From Candidatus Kaistia colombiensis (GTDB taxonomy: Bacteria > Pseudomonadota > Alphaproteobacteria > Rhizobiales > Kaistiaceae), in the NCBI GenBank assembly GCA_029203105.1, contig CP119318.1, positions 4,478,501-4,542,500 of the forward strand: 64,000 nt of DNA, in the 5' to 3' direction. A model generated the notes under the pieces. It did no database searches. It was not told the DNA's origin and saw only the letters and a list, made by a program, of their open reading frames with translations. The translations under genes and the position numbers were made by a program. Positions 1-8,918 of the stretch are shown here, piece after piece (position 1 is the first letter of the stretch; every line of letters begins with the position of its first letter).

Positions 1-407
1 AACAGCGCCGCCGCCTCGAACGAATACTCATGCAGGAAATAGGCGCCGATCAACTGGCGCTGGATCCGGGTGAAGGGCGGGTGCGGATCGAACGCCTCCT
101 CCATCTCGTCGCAGCGCAACTCGAACGTCCGCAACAGGTTGCGGTGCCGGCCGTCGAAATTCTCCAGAACGTCAATCAACTGGCCGGCGGCGGTCTCGGG
201 ATCGAGGCCGAGCACGCGATCCACGATGTGATTGGCCCGCGTCTTCTCCTTGGAGTTCAGATCGCGCGGCTCGGTAGCCGGCTTGAACCGCCGCACCACG
301 ACGCGCGTGGGATCAGGGCGGAGGAACAGCGCCTGACGGCTCAAGGAACTGACGTGGGCCAATTCATCCTCGGTTCGGCTGTCGGAAAGGGAGGCGAGTT
401 CAAGCAC
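1..407 (-). CDS. GH130-like glycosidase/phosphorylase, N-terminal part (runs off window)
   Basis: The minus strand reads in frame from a GTG at 407 to the window edge. It contains a segment around RPDPTRVVVRRFKPATEPRD followed by KEKTRANHIVDRVLGLDPE and a region ending at YFLHEYSFEAAALF. From memory this resembles the N-terminus of GH130-type mannoside phosphorylase-like proteins that sit beside GT4 glycosyltransferases in Rhizobiales; the catalytic part lies outside the window. The GTG overlaps the stop of the upstream glycosyltransferase by 8 bases, so translation is probably coupled. The start is uncertain because the frame stays open upstream. The function, phosphorolysis or transfer of mannosyl units, is inferred from family and operon context. 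Confidence 0.6.
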   Translation of the reverse strand, partial: MLELASLSDSRTEDELAHVSSLSRQALFLRPDPTRVVVRRFKPATEPRDLNSKEKTRANHIVDRVLGLDPETAAGQLIDVLENFDGRHRNLLRTFELRCDEMEEAFDPHPPFTRIQRQLIGAYFLHEYSFEAAAL

Positions 408-2694
408 GCAGCGCTCGTAGCTCCCGTTTCGTCCATGCGCCGTGTGCCCGGGCTAGCCCGCGCATCTCGGCCAGGCTCAAGATATAGGACACGACGGATT
501 CTCCGCCGCGATTCTCGTTGGCGCGATCGGGATGCAGCCCATCGCGGCAGCCGCCCGTCTCCGGGTCGACCAGCGGGATCGAGAGGTCGTTCTCGCCCAG
601 GAACCAGGCGAAGGCCCGTCGGGCCTCGATCGTCCAGGCGCGATCCCCCTCCGCCCGCCAGGCCACCAGACAGGCAGAGATGGTTGCGGTTGCCTCGAGC
701 GGTTGTTGATCGAAGGCAAGTGGCGGCTCGCGCCGTTCGCCGAAGGTGGCGCTGCCAACCGGGCGAAAACGGCCCAGCGGCGAGGTCTGGATGTCGACCA
801 GCCAGCGCAACGACCGCAATCCGGCCTGGATCTGCGTGGTGGATCGCTTGGCGACGCCGGTGACGATCAGCGCCTGCGGCAGGCGCGCATTGTCATAGGC
901 GAGGCCGTCCTCGAACCACACCCAATCTTCGGTCTCGGTCTGTGCGAAGAGGGCCATGAGCCTGTCTGCGAGCAGAGTGCGATATCGTTCGGCGATAGGG
1001 TCGCCCGGAAAGGCGGCGCAATAGGGATCCAGGCCGAGCAGGGTGAAAGCCCAGGCGCGTGGCGAACCGAAGTCCTCCACCGTCGGCAGCGCGGCGATGA
1101 ACAGCGACGCCGCCCAGCGCCGCCGCGACGCGCTGGAATCGCTCGCCGCCGCCTCGCCCAGCGCCCAGAGGGTGCGGCCGTGGCTGTCCTCCGAACCGCG
1201 ATCCTCCAACCAGCGCCGATCATAGCTCATGAAATTGCGGAAATAGCGCGTATCCGGATTCCAGGCGTGCTGGATGAAGGCGGCGAAACGGGCGGTCAGC
1301 GTGTCGGAGAGGCGCTGCTCGCCGCCCCTGTTCAGCGCGCAGGCAACAAGCAGCGCCCTGGCATTGTCGTCGACGCAATAGCCGTGATGCCGGTCCGGCA
1401 CCGAGTGGACGGCGTGCTGGAACAGCCCAATGTCGTCGCACATGGCGAGCATATGGCCGAGCTGCATCGGCGGCGGCGTGCCCGCCAACATGGGCGAGTC
1501 GATTTCCTCGCGGAAGCGGGCGGCCCGCTTCCGGCTGTCGCTCAGCGCAGCGTTGAATAGGGTGAGATAGCGCTTCGCGGTGTTGCCCCACATCATCGAG
1601 CGACTGCTCGAATAGGCGCGCTTGCGCATTGCCTCGCGGCGCGGATGATCGGTCAACAGCTGCGCGATCGCGCCGCCGGTCGCCTCGGCGTCGCCGAACG
1701 GCACCAGAACGCCGCGCCCGTCGGCCAGAAGCTCGCTCGCATGCCAATAGGGTGTCGACACGACCGCCTTTCCGAGCCCGAAACTGTAGGCCAGCGTCCC
1801 GGACGTCATCTGTGCCTCATTCAGATAGGGCGTGACGTAGACGTCGCACATGGCGATGAAGTCGAGCAGCGTTTCGCGGTCGACGAACTGGTCGCGGAAG
1901 ACGACATGCTCCTCGACGCCGAGTTCGCGCGCCCGCTGCATCAGGCTCTCGCGATAGCTCTCGCCCTGCGCGCGCACGAGATTGGGATGCGTCGCGCCAA
2001 GGACGACATACACGGCGTCGGCGCGGCTCTTCAGGATCGCCGGCATCGCGTCGATCATCACCTCGATGCCCTTGTTCGGCGACAGCAGGCCGAAGGTCAG
2101 GATCACGGTGCGGTCTCTGAAGCCGAGTTTCGCCTTGGCGGGCTCGGGATCGACGAAGTCGAAATCGGGAATGCCGTGCGGGATGACGTCGATCTTGTCG
2201 GCAGGCACCCGATAGACGGTGCGCAGCAGCTCCCTCCCCTTCTCCGCCATCACGACGAGGCGAGCCGACAGGTCGAGGATGCGGTCGAACACGCGCCGCT
2301 GCGCATCGGTGGGTTCGGCGAGAACGGTATGCAGCGTCGTGACCACCGGAATGTCGAGCCGCGCCAGCAACGCGGTCACATAGTTTCCGGCCTCGCCGCC
2401 GAAGATGCCGAATTCATGCTGGAGCGAGACGACATCGAAACCGCCACGATTGAGGTAGTCGGCTGCGGCGACATAGTCCTCCAGGCTGTTCTCCTGGATT
2501 TCGAGCGCGACGCTCGACGGATAGTCGTAGCTCCGCCCGCAATCCGTCATCGCGATGATGGCGGCGTCGGCGGCACCGGAGGCGGCGAGCGCCTGCTGCA
2601 GGTCGGTCGTGAAGGTGGCGATCCCGCACCGACGCGGGAGCGAGTTGCCGATGAACGCCACCCGCATGGCCGTATTCCGGTTTGCCATCGTCAT
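400..2694 (-). CDS. GT4 family glycosyltransferase fused to a C-terminal alpha/alpha-barrel-like domain
   Basis: The protein has 764 residues. The first about 390 form a GT-B glycosyltransferase: N-terminal nucleotide-sugar fold (MRVAFIGNSLPRRCGIATFT), EFGIFGGEAGNY, and the GT4-type donor region LTFGLLSPNKGIEVMIDAMP with a later SFGLGKAVVSTPYWHASELL. The remaining about 370 residues (HHGYCVDDNARALLVACAL, EDSHGRTLWALGE, SPRAWAFTLLGL) look like an all-helical (alpha/alpha) barrel of the kind seen in glycan-processing enzymes. The start at 2694 is preceded by GGAGG at 8 bases, and its ATG overlaps the stop of the isomerase gene (TGATG). It probably transfers mannose or a related sugar in the cytosol. 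The acceptor and the role of the C-terminal domain are unknown. Confidence 0.8.
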   Translation of the reverse strand: MTMANRNTAMRVAFIGNSLPRRCGIATFTTDLQQALAASGAADAAIIAMTDCGRSYDYPSSVALEIQENSLEDYVAAADYLNRGGFDVVSLQHEFGIFGGEAGNYVTALLARLDIPVVTTLHTVLAEPTDAQRRVFDRILDLSARLVVMAEKGRELLRTVYRVPADKIDVIPHGIPDFDFVDPEPAKAKLGFRDRTVILTFGLLSPNKGIEVMIDAMPAILKSRADAVYVVLGATHPNLVRAQGESYRESLMQRARELGVEEHVVFRDQFVDRETLLDFIAMCDVYVTPYLNEAQMTSGTLAYSFGLGKAVVSTPYWHASELLADGRGVLVPFGDAEATGGAIAQLLTDHPRREAMRKRAYSSSRSMMWGNTAKRYLTLFNAALSDSRKRAARFREEIDSPMLAGTPPPMQLGHMLAMCDDIGLFQHAVHSVPDRHHGYCVDDNARALLVACALNRGGEQRLSDTLTARFAAFIQHAWNPDTRYFRNFMSYDRRWLEDRGSEDSHGRTLWALGEAAASDSSASRRRWAASLFIAALPTVEDFGSPRAWAFTLLGLDPYCAAFPGDPIAERYRTLLADRLMALFAQTETEDWVWFEDGLAYDNARLPQALIVTGVAKRSTTQIQAGLRSLRWLVDIQTSPLGRFRPVGSATFGERREPPLAFDQQPLEATATISACLVAWRAEGDRAWTIEARRAFAWFLGENDLSIPLVDPETGGCRDGLHPDRANENRGGESVVSYILSLAEMRGLARAHGAWTKRELRALRA

Positions 2695-3663
2695 CAACGG
2701 AGCCTCCGTGAAGCGGGGCGAGGCTCCGGCCTGCCCGTCGGGATGGGATGCCGGGCGCGCCGGACGAGGCGCGCCGCCAGGTCGAGCACGGTCTGGTCCG
2801 GCGCTTCCAGCAGGTCGCGATGCGAGTTCCGGCCCGAGATAGGCGCAGAGCGCGGTCATGCCGGCATCGCCGGAACTGATCGTGCAGCGAGCATGGTCGA
2901 GAAAGACCGCCTCGCCGATCGTCACGCTGGTCGGGCCGACGGTCGCGTCGCCGTCGAGGCCCAGGATCCACGTCTCGCCGGCCGCGTTCAGCACCCGCGT
3001 CGTGTCCGGGCGGCAAGCGTCACGCGCTCCAGCACGAAGATGCGGGTTGGCGATCAGGACGGTGCGCTGCAGGCCCGAGCCGGTGCGGCGTCGGCTGCGG
3101 CTCCGGCGGCCCGGCATGCGCCACCGCGACGCCCGCCTCGACATGCAGCTCGCGCTTGCGGCCATAGTCGAACAGCCGGAACGTCGTGTCGCTGCGCTGC
3201 TGGATCTCGGCCAGCACCAGGCCGGCGCCCACGGCGTGGATGGTGCCGGCCGGAATGAGAGACCACCTCGCCGACGCGCACCGGGTGCCATTGCACCAGA
3301 TCGGCGATCGAGCCGTCCTCGATGGCGGCGCGCAGCTCCTCCGGCCCCATCTCGCGCTTCAGCCCGACCGCGACGGCGGCGTCCGGCTCGGCCGCCAGGA
3401 TGTACCAGGCTTCGGTCTTGCCATGCGGCTGGCCCATCGAGCGCGCATAGGCGTCGTCGGGATGGACCTGGATGGAGAGGGGCTGGCTGGTGAACAGCAG
3501 CTTGAGGAGAAGCTCGGGTCGGCGACACCGCTTTCGGCTCCTTGCGCTGGTACCAGATCTCGCCGACGGCATCCGGATCGTCGTGAAGGTCGTTCCACGG
3601 CCGGAGATCATTCTTTCCCCAAGGTTTGCGGACAGCCCGCATGGAGGCATGTTCGATTGTCAT
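2694..3663 (-). CDS. manA: class I mannose-6-phosphate isomerase (frameshifted as sequenced)
   Basis: Conserved segments of a type I phosphomannose isomerase are split over the three minus frames: MRAVRKPWGKNDLRPW and GEIWYQRKEP; then LLFTSQPLSIQVHPDDAYAR and GKTEAWYILAAEP (the zinc-binding cupin QVHPDD region); then GAGLVLAEIQQRSDTTFRLF; then NAAGETWILGLDG. The frame changes near 3525, 3255 and 3010-3090. The enzyme interconverts mannose-6-phosphate and fructose-6-phosphate and would supply mannose for the adjacent glycosyltransferase. The start at 3663 has AAGGAG six bases upstream, and the reconstructed stop TGA overlaps the next ATG. At about 322 residues it is somewhat longer than compact bacterial class I members. 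The breaks look like single-base insertions, but real decay is possible. Confidence 0.7.
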
Positions 3664-4018
3664 GAATCGCTCCTTGATCGTGCTTTTCAGACAGTCGACG
3701 TGAACAGGGATGCGGGGCGCATGACCAAGCATCGCGATCACCGAAGACATGGACCCAACGCGACCGAGGCGGCTCCGTTCCCAAAACGTCTGGGAGAAAT
3801 CAGCGCCTCCGCTTCGGCAGGCGGAGTCGAAGCGCGTCCCGGACGCTGGAGCGGCCCCCCTCGCGCCAGCGCCTGCCCGCACGATCGCCCCGGGATCTCA
3901 GCCCCGGTGACGGAAGCCCAGGCAAGCCCCGCACTCCGGCCAGCGGGCGAGGGCTGGGGTGAGAGGCGGTTCGCGGGCCGGACACACATGGCGCCAATGA
4001 CGGCGCCGTCGTCGCCGC
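3664..4018. other. intergenic region between manA-like operon and gntR
   Basis: No convincing gene is seen. The stretch holds GC-rich imperfect palindromes (around CCCCGGGATCTCAGCCCCGG and GCCAGCGGGCGAGGGCTGGG), resembling degenerate intergenic repeat elements, and presumably the minus-strand promoter of the isomerase operon, which I could not pin down. Confidence 0.4.
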
Positions 4019-4046
4019 TTGACTCCGCGGCCGCCGCGCGATTAAT
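4019..4046 (+). promoter_or_regulatory. candidate sigma70 promoter of gntR
   Basis: TTGACT (4019-4024) is followed after 16 bases by ATTAAT (4041-4046). This is a reasonable -35/-10 pair for an AT-poor genome, about 40 bases upstream of the gntR start. Inference from pattern only. Confidence 0.35.
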
Positions 4047-4058
4047 GCAACTGGTCTG

Positions 4059-4071
4059 CTGGTCCGATCAG
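4059..4071. promoter_or_regulatory. candidate GntR/FadR-type operator
   Basis: CTGGTCCGATCAG is a near-perfect inverted repeat (CTGGTC/GATCAG, one mismatch), matching the TGGTCnGACCA pattern typical of FadR-subfamily GntR proteins. It lies just downstream of the candidate -10 and upstream of the gntR gene, as expected for autorepression. A partial copy, CTGGTCTGC, lies immediately before it, and a related TGGCTGACCA lies near 4918, upstream of the binding-protein gene. Confidence 0.45.
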
Positions 4072-4082
4072 TCCATTAGTAG

Positions 4083-4846
4083 GTGCCATGTCGGTCCTCG
4101 ACGAAAGTCAGTGATCCCGGCCTCATCGCGGAGCTCCCGAGCTTTCGGGAGGCGATCGTCAAGCGCCCGCTCACGACCGTCATCAGCGACAAGATCGCCA
4201 CCCTGATCGCCTCCGGCATCCTGCAGGTCGGCGACGCGCTGCCGAGCGAGCGCCAGCTGGCCGACGGCGCTCAACGTCAGCCGCGACGCCGTGCGCGGCG
4301 GCATCCAGATGCTGGCGGCGCGGGGCGTTCTCGAGATCTCGCACGGCGCCCGCACCCGGGTGCGCAGCAACGACGTCGGGTCCGGTCGCCGTCGGCTTCG
4401 CCATGGCGCGCGCCGTCAATTCCTACGACATCGAATCCGTGCATGCGGCGCGGCTGCTGGTCGACCGCCAGGTGGTGGCCGACGCGGCGCGCAACATTGA
4501 CGATGCCGGCATCGTCGTGCTGGAGGCGCTGCTGGAGGCGCAGACCGAGGCGCTCGACGATCCGGTCCGCTTCCTGATCTCCGACCGCGAGTTCCACGTC
4601 GCGCTCTACCAGGCGTCGGGCAACCCGCTGCTCGCCGACATCAGCACCGATCTCTACGCCTACATGATGCAGTACCGCCGCGAGGCGATGGCCAGCCCCG
4701 GCGCCATCGCCACCAGCTATGCCGACCACGTCGCCATCGTCGCCGCCGTCCGGGCGCGCGATCCCGAGGCCGCGGCCGAGGCGTTCGCCGCCCATACCGG
4801 CCGCATCTACACGACGACGCAGCCCTACATGAAGGGGAGCGGCTGA
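4083..4846 (+). CDS. GntR family (FCD/FadR-type) regulator (frameshifted as sequenced)
   Basis: The winged-helix part reads VISDKIATLIASGILQVGDALPSERQLA, then, after a frame change near 4265, the recognition helix and wing (a following segment MLAARGVLEISHGARTRVRS). After another change near 4380, an FCD ligand domain follows (SYDIESVHAARLLVDRQ ... DREFHVALYQASGNPLLADI, and DHVAIVAAVRARDPEAAAEA). The first two breaks fit one extra base each (GGCC for GGC, GGG for GG). The start is either GTG 4083 or ATG 4088; the latter needs a further shift near 4105. It probably controls the following sugar operon in response to a sugar acid. The metal-binding His and Asp/Asn pattern of FCD domains is partly visible (DREFH, DHVAIV). 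Confidence 0.75.
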
Positions 4847-4941
4847 CAGAGGGATTCAGGGCGGCGCGACCGAGGAAACGCGACACCCGCAGCACCAATT
4901 TTCAAGGCAGCCGATCCTGGCTGACCAATGGGAGGAATACT

Positions 4942-5925
4942 ATGGAACGCAGGACATTCCTGAAGCTCGCGGCCGGCACGACGCTGCTCGCCGGCTCCGG
5001 CCTCGCCGGCATCAACGCCGCCGCCGCCGCCGGCAAGGAAATCGTCTATCTGACGCCGGGCCTCGACCTGCCCTTCTGGCGCTACCTGTCGAAGGGCATC
5101 GAGGCCACCGTCAAGGAAAAGGGCTACAACTTCCAGGCCCTCGACAGCCACAACAGCGCCGAAACCCAGCTGCGCAACGCCCAGGATTCGATCGCCCGCG
5201 GCGTCGCCGGCATCGTGATCTCGCCGACCGATTCCTCGACCGCCCCGAGCGTGCTGGCGCTGGCCCAGAAGGCCAACATCCCCGTCGTCATCGGCGACAT
5301 CGGCACCAATAGCGGCGACTACGCCTCGTTCATCATTTCCGACAACTACAAGGGCGCCCACGACGTCGGCGTCGCGCTCGCCGAAGCCTTGAAGGCCAAG
5401 GGCTGGGAAGGCGGTTCGGTCGGCATCGTCGCCATCTCGCAGGCCCGCAAGAACGGCCAGGCCCGCACCAAGGGCTTCCTCGACGGCCTCAAGGAAGGCG
5501 GCTTCACCGGCAAGGAAGCCGGCATGCAGCAGATGCAGAGCTACACCGCCGACGAGACCTTCAAGTTCACCCAGGATCTCTTGACCGCCAACCCGGACAT
5601 GCGCGGCCTGTTCATCCAGACCGACCAGCCGGCGATCGGCGCGCTGCGCGCCATCAAGGCGGCTCGCCGCAACGGTGAAGTGCTGGTCGCGGCCTTCGAC
5701 GGCATTCCGGAGTTCGTCGACCTGCTGAAGTCGGGCGACCTCGTCGTCTCCGGCATGCAACAGCCCTACCTGATGGGCGTCACCTCGGGCGAGGCGCTGT
5801 TGAAGGTGCTCGACGGCGGCACACCGGAGAAGGAAATCACGGTTCCGATCGTCGCCATCACCAGCACGAACATCGAGCAGGAACTGCCGACCATCCGCAA
5901 GACCGTCTTCGCCAACGAAGTCTGA
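4942..5925 (+). CDS. sugar ABC transporter periplasmic substrate-binding protein (RbsB-like)
   Basis: 327 residues with an N-terminal export signal (MERRTFLKLAAGTTLLAGSG ... AAAAG) and a peripla_BP_4/LacI-like fold (LPFWRYLSKGIEATVKEKGY, GVAGIVISPTDSSTAPSVL, NIPVVIGDIGTNSGDYASF, VLVAAFDGIPEFVDLLKSGD). It is the first gene of a CUT2 importer with the ATPase and permease that follow. A strong GGGAGG stands 7 bases before the ATG. The ligand is unknown; the downstream apionate-lactonase-like and erythronate-dehydrogenase-like genes suggest apiose/apionate or a tetrose derivative. Confidence 0.88.
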   Translation: MERRTFLKLAAGTTLLAGSGLAGINAAAAAGKEIVYLTPGLDLPFWRYLSKGIEATVKEKGYNFQALDSHNSAETQLRNAQDSIARGVAGIVISPTDSSTAPSVLALAQKANIPVVIGDIGTNSGDYASFIISDNYKGAHDVGVALAEALKAKGWEGGSVGIVAISQARKNGQARTKGFLDGLKEGGFTGKEAGMQQMQSYTADETFKFTQDLLTANPDMRGLFIQTDQPAIGALRAIKAARRNGEVLVAAFDGIPEFVDLLKSGDLVVSGMQQPYLMGVTSGEALLKVLDGGTPEKEITVPIVAITSTNIEQELPTIRKTVFANEV

Positions 5926-5932
5926 TCGCGGC

Positions 5933-5995
5933 CGCGCGGCCTCCGGGCCGCGCGACTTCCTACCCTTCTGCCTCGGCGCGCCATCGCGCCGAGGC
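5933..5995 (+). terminator. tandem hairpins between binding-protein and ATPase genes
   Basis: Two stem-loops occur in the 90-base gap: a 9-bp stem CGCGCGGCC/GGCCGCGCG (5933-5954) and an 11-bp stem GCCTCGGCGCG/CGCGCCGAGGC with a CCAT loop (5970-5995). There is no T-run, so they are more likely attenuators or 3'-end stabilisers that raise binding-protein mRNA over the rest of the operon than full terminators. Confidence 0.5.
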
Positions 5996-6015
5996 CGTCT
6001 TCAGGAGCAGATCCG

Positions 6016-7923
6016 TTGCAGTCCAATCTGGCCCCCGTCGCGGAAGCGGAATTTTCTCCCCTCCTCGTGGCCAAGGGCATCACCAAGACCTTCGACCGCA
6101 CGCGGGCGCTGCAGGGTGCCGATTTCGAGCTGCGCGAGGGCGAAATCCACGGCCTGCTCGGCGCCAACGGCGCCGGCAAGTCGACGCTTTCCAAGGTCAT
6201 CTCCGGCCACTACACGCTCGACAGCGGCGACCTCTCCTATCGCGGCCACGAGATCCGCCTGCGTTCGACGCGCGACGCGCTCCGCATCGGCATCGCCATC
6301 GTGATGCAGGAGACCAGCCTCGTCCCCGACCTGACGGTGCTCGAAAACATCTTCCTGCCGGAACTCGGCCGCCCCGGCCGGCTCGACTACAGCCGGTTGC
6401 GCCAGCGCGGCCAGGAGATCCTCAACGACCTCGGCCAGGGCGACAGCCTGCCCTTCGACTGGGAGGTGCGCCGCCTCTCCTCGGCGCAGAAGCAGCTGGT
6501 CGAGATCGCCAAGGCGCTCGGCGTGCGCGCCAAGCTTCTGATCTTCGACGAGCCGACCGCCTCCTTGAGCCCCGGCGAGGCCGAGCGGCTGTTCGACATC
6601 ATGGCGCGGCTGCGCGACACCGGGCACGGCCTCGTCTTCGTCTCGCACCGGCTGGAAGAAGTCTTCGCCATCACCGACCGCGTCACCGTCCTGCGCGAAG
6701 GCCGCACGGTGATGAACGCGCGCGAAACCGCCTCGCTGTCGCAGGCGGACCTGATCCGCGCCATGGTCGGCGCCGAACTCGGCGCAATCTATGAGCGCAA
6801 GGAAAGCCACACCCAGCAAAATCACGCGGCGGTGGCGCTCGAGGTCCGCAACCTGAGCTCGACGCCGGCCGTCCGCGACGTCTCCTTCGCGGTCAGGAAG
6901 GGCGAGATCCTCGGCATCGGCGGCCTGGTCGGCGCCGGCCGCTCGGAAACCGTCGAGGCAATCTTCGGCCTCCGGCCGCGCAGCGGCGGCGAAGTGATCC
7001 TGAACGGCAAGAAGCTCGGCGCCGATAGCCCGAAAACGGCGATCCGCGCCGGCCTCGGCTTCGTCGCGGAAGACAGGCGCACGCAGAACATCGTGCCCGA
7101 CCTCTCGGTCAAGGAGAACCTGCTGCTCGCCCATCTCGGCGCCCATCGCGGCTTCTTCTGCAGCTACGCCTCGCGCGAGAAGAAGGTGAAGGAGCTGCTT
7201 GGCAAGCTCGGCATGCCCGAGGAGCGGCTGGCGGATTCTTCGATGCTCAACTTCTCCGGCGGCATGCAGCAGAAGATCATCATCGCCCGCTGGCTGCTGC
7301 TCGAACCGAACGTGTTGATCCTCGACGAGCCGACCAAGGGCGTCGACATCGGCACCCGCGCCTCGATCTACGCCATGCTGCGCGACATCGCCGCCCAGGG
7401 CGTGGCGCTCGTCGTCGTCTCGTCGGATTTCGAGGAGCTGCTCGGCCTTTCCGACCGCGTCGTCGTCATGAGCGACGGCCGCACCACCGCCGACCTGCCG
7501 AGCGCCATGCTCGACGAGGAGAGCCTGACGCTGCTCGCGGCGCCGCGCACCTCGATGGTGCGCAACACCGAGATGCTGAACGAGCTCGCCCGCGCCCATG
7601 GCGGCTCCGGCTTCTGGGCGCTGCTCGAACACGACCGGCTGATCTGCCTGAACGCCGTCGTCAGCAATCCGGCGCTCGACCCGGGCTTCAAGGCCGGCGA
7701 GGCGCGCGAGCTTTCCGCCACCCGCATCCCCGAGGCGCTGCGGCTGCGCGAACCGATCTTCGTGCCCGAGCCGGACGGATCGCGCACCACGCTCGTGGTG
7801 CCGATGACCAGCCCGCGCGGCCACGACCTCGGCTGGGTCGGCCTTTCGCTGCCGACCGACCGCCCGTTGCCCGCTCCGGAAACGATCAAATCCCGTATCG
7901 ACACCATGGCGGCAACGCTGTGA
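6016..7923 (+). CDS. sugar ABC transporter ATP-binding protein with extra C-terminal domain
   Basis: The first of two nucleotide-binding modules has Walker A GANGAGKST (about residues 51-59), signature RRLSSAQKQLVEIAKAL and Walker B LLIFDEPTASL. The second has the usual degenerate Walker A (GLVGAGRSE), signature NFSGGMQQKIIIARWLL and Walker B VLILDEPTKGVD. CUT2 ATPases are normally about 500 residues; this one has 635. Residues from about 505 on (HGGSGFWALLEHDRLICLNA ... RTTLVVPMTSPRGHDLGWVG) form an additional globular domain, possibly sensory (GAF-like), whose family I do not recognise. The start is TTG 6016 with AGGAG upstream. It powers uptake with the neighbouring permease. Confidence 0.87.
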   Translation: MQSNLAPVAEAEFSPLLVAKGITKTFDRTRALQGADFELREGEIHGLLGANGAGKSTLSKVISGHYTLDSGDLSYRGHEIRLRSTRDALRIGIAIVMQETSLVPDLTVLENIFLPELGRPGRLDYSRLRQRGQEILNDLGQGDSLPFDWEVRRLSSAQKQLVEIAKALGVRAKLLIFDEPTASLSPGEAERLFDIMARLRDTGHGLVFVSHRLEEVFAITDRVTVLREGRTVMNARETASLSQADLIRAMVGAELGAIYERKESHTQQNHAAVALEVRNLSSTPAVRDVSFAVRKGEILGIGGLVGAGRSETVEAIFGLRPRSGGEVILNGKKLGADSPKTAIRAGLGFVAEDRRTQNIVPDLSVKENLLLAHLGAHRGFFCSYASREKKVKELLGKLGMPEERLADSSMLNFSGGMQQKIIIARWLLLEPNVLILDEPTKGVDIGTRASIYAMLRDIAAQGVALVVVSSDFEELLGLSDRVVVMSDGRTTADLPSAMLDEESLTLLAAPRTSMVRNTEMLNELARAHGGSGFWALLEHDRLICLNAVVSNPALDPGFKAGEARELSATRIPEALRLREPIFVPEPDGSRTTLVVPMTSPRGHDLGWVGLSLPTDRPLPAPETIKSRIDTMAATL

Positions 7924-7940
7924 CCAAGGAAGTCTCGCCC

Positions 7941-8918
7941 ATGGCAACCAACACGCTCGACCGCCGGGCCCCGGCCTCGCCCATCAAGAAGATCGCGCAG
8001 CGGCTCGAAGTCCGCATGCTGCTCTTGGCACTCGTGATCGCCATCGGCCTGTCGCTGCTGTCGCCCTACTTCCTGACCAAGTCGAACATCTTCAACCTGC
8101 TCGACCAGTCGGTGGTGATCGGCATCGTCGCCGTCGGCATGACCTTCGTCATCCTGACCGGCGGCATCGACCTCTCGGTCGGCTCGGTGGCGGGCCTGAC
8201 CGGCATCATCCTCGGCCTGTCGCTGCAGCATCTGCCGATCGTTCCCGCGATCGCCATCGCCGTCGCAGCCGGCGGCTTCATCGGCCTGATCTCGGGCACG
8301 CTGATCACCGTGTTCGGGCTGGCGCCCTTCGTGGTGACGCTCGGCGTCATGGCCATCGGCCGCAGCCTCGCCTACATCTTCTCCGGCCAGACGGCGATCT
8401 CGAACATCCCGATGGCGATGCAGGACATCGTCTACACCAACATCCTTGGCATCCCGTCCAACGTGCTGTTCCTGCTGGTGCTTTACCTAGCGGCCTGGGC
8501 CTATCTGACCTATGCCAAGGGCGGCCGCACCATCTACGCCGTCGGCTCCAACAAGGAAGCCGCCCGCGCCGCCGGCCTGAACACCACCTTCTACGCCATC
8601 CTGCCCTATGTGCTCTCCGGCGCCTTCGCGGCGGTCGCCATCACCTTCTCGATCAGCCAGCTGCTTTCCGCCGATCCGCTGATGGGCAACGGGATGGAGC
8701 TGGACGCCATCGCGGCGGTCGTCATCGGCGGCGCCAGCCTGTTCGGCGGCCGCGGCTCGATGTTCGGCACGCTGATCGGCGTCTTCATCATGGTGATGAT
8801 CCGCAACGGGTTGAACCTGATGGGCGTCTCGCCCTTCTGGCAGGGTACGGCGATCGGCACCATCATCATCCTGGCCCTCCTGGTCGAGCGCCTGGTCAGC
8901 TCGAGGATCAGCCGATGA
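7941..8918 (+). CDS. sugar ABC transporter permease (CUT2, RbsC-like)
   Basis: About 325 residues, highly hydrophobic with 8-10 membrane segments and the BPD_transp_2 signature (VGIVAVGMTFVILTGGIDLS, YAVGSNKEAARAAGL, DAIAAVVIGGASLFGGRGS). ATG 7941 has AAGGAAG eight bases upstream. A GTG at 7920 overlaps the ATPase stop and would add seven residues. It forms the channel of the importer. Its stop overlaps the next ATG (ATGA), so the catabolic gene that follows is translationally coupled. Confidence 0.88.
   Translation: MATNTLDRRAPASPIKKIAQRLEVRMLLLALVIAIGLSLLSPYFLTKSNIFNLLDQSVVIGIVAVGMTFVILTGGIDLSVGSVAGLTGIILGLSLQHLPIVPAIAIAVAAGGFIGLISGTLITVFGLAPFVVTLGVMAIGRSLAYIFSGQTAISNIPMAMQDIVYTNILGIPSNVLFLLVLYLAAWAYLTYAKGGRTIYAVGSNKEAARAAGLNTTFYAILPYVLSGAFAAVAITFSISQLLSADPLMGNGMELDAIAAVVIGGASLFGGRGSMFGTLIGVFIMVMIRNGLNLMGVSPFWQGTAIGTIIILALLVERLVSSRISR

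Noticed and set aside
30..1560. Plus-strand open frames at the left edge
   Set aside because: The minus strand carries the GT4 and GH130-like proteins with recognisable motifs across the same bases.
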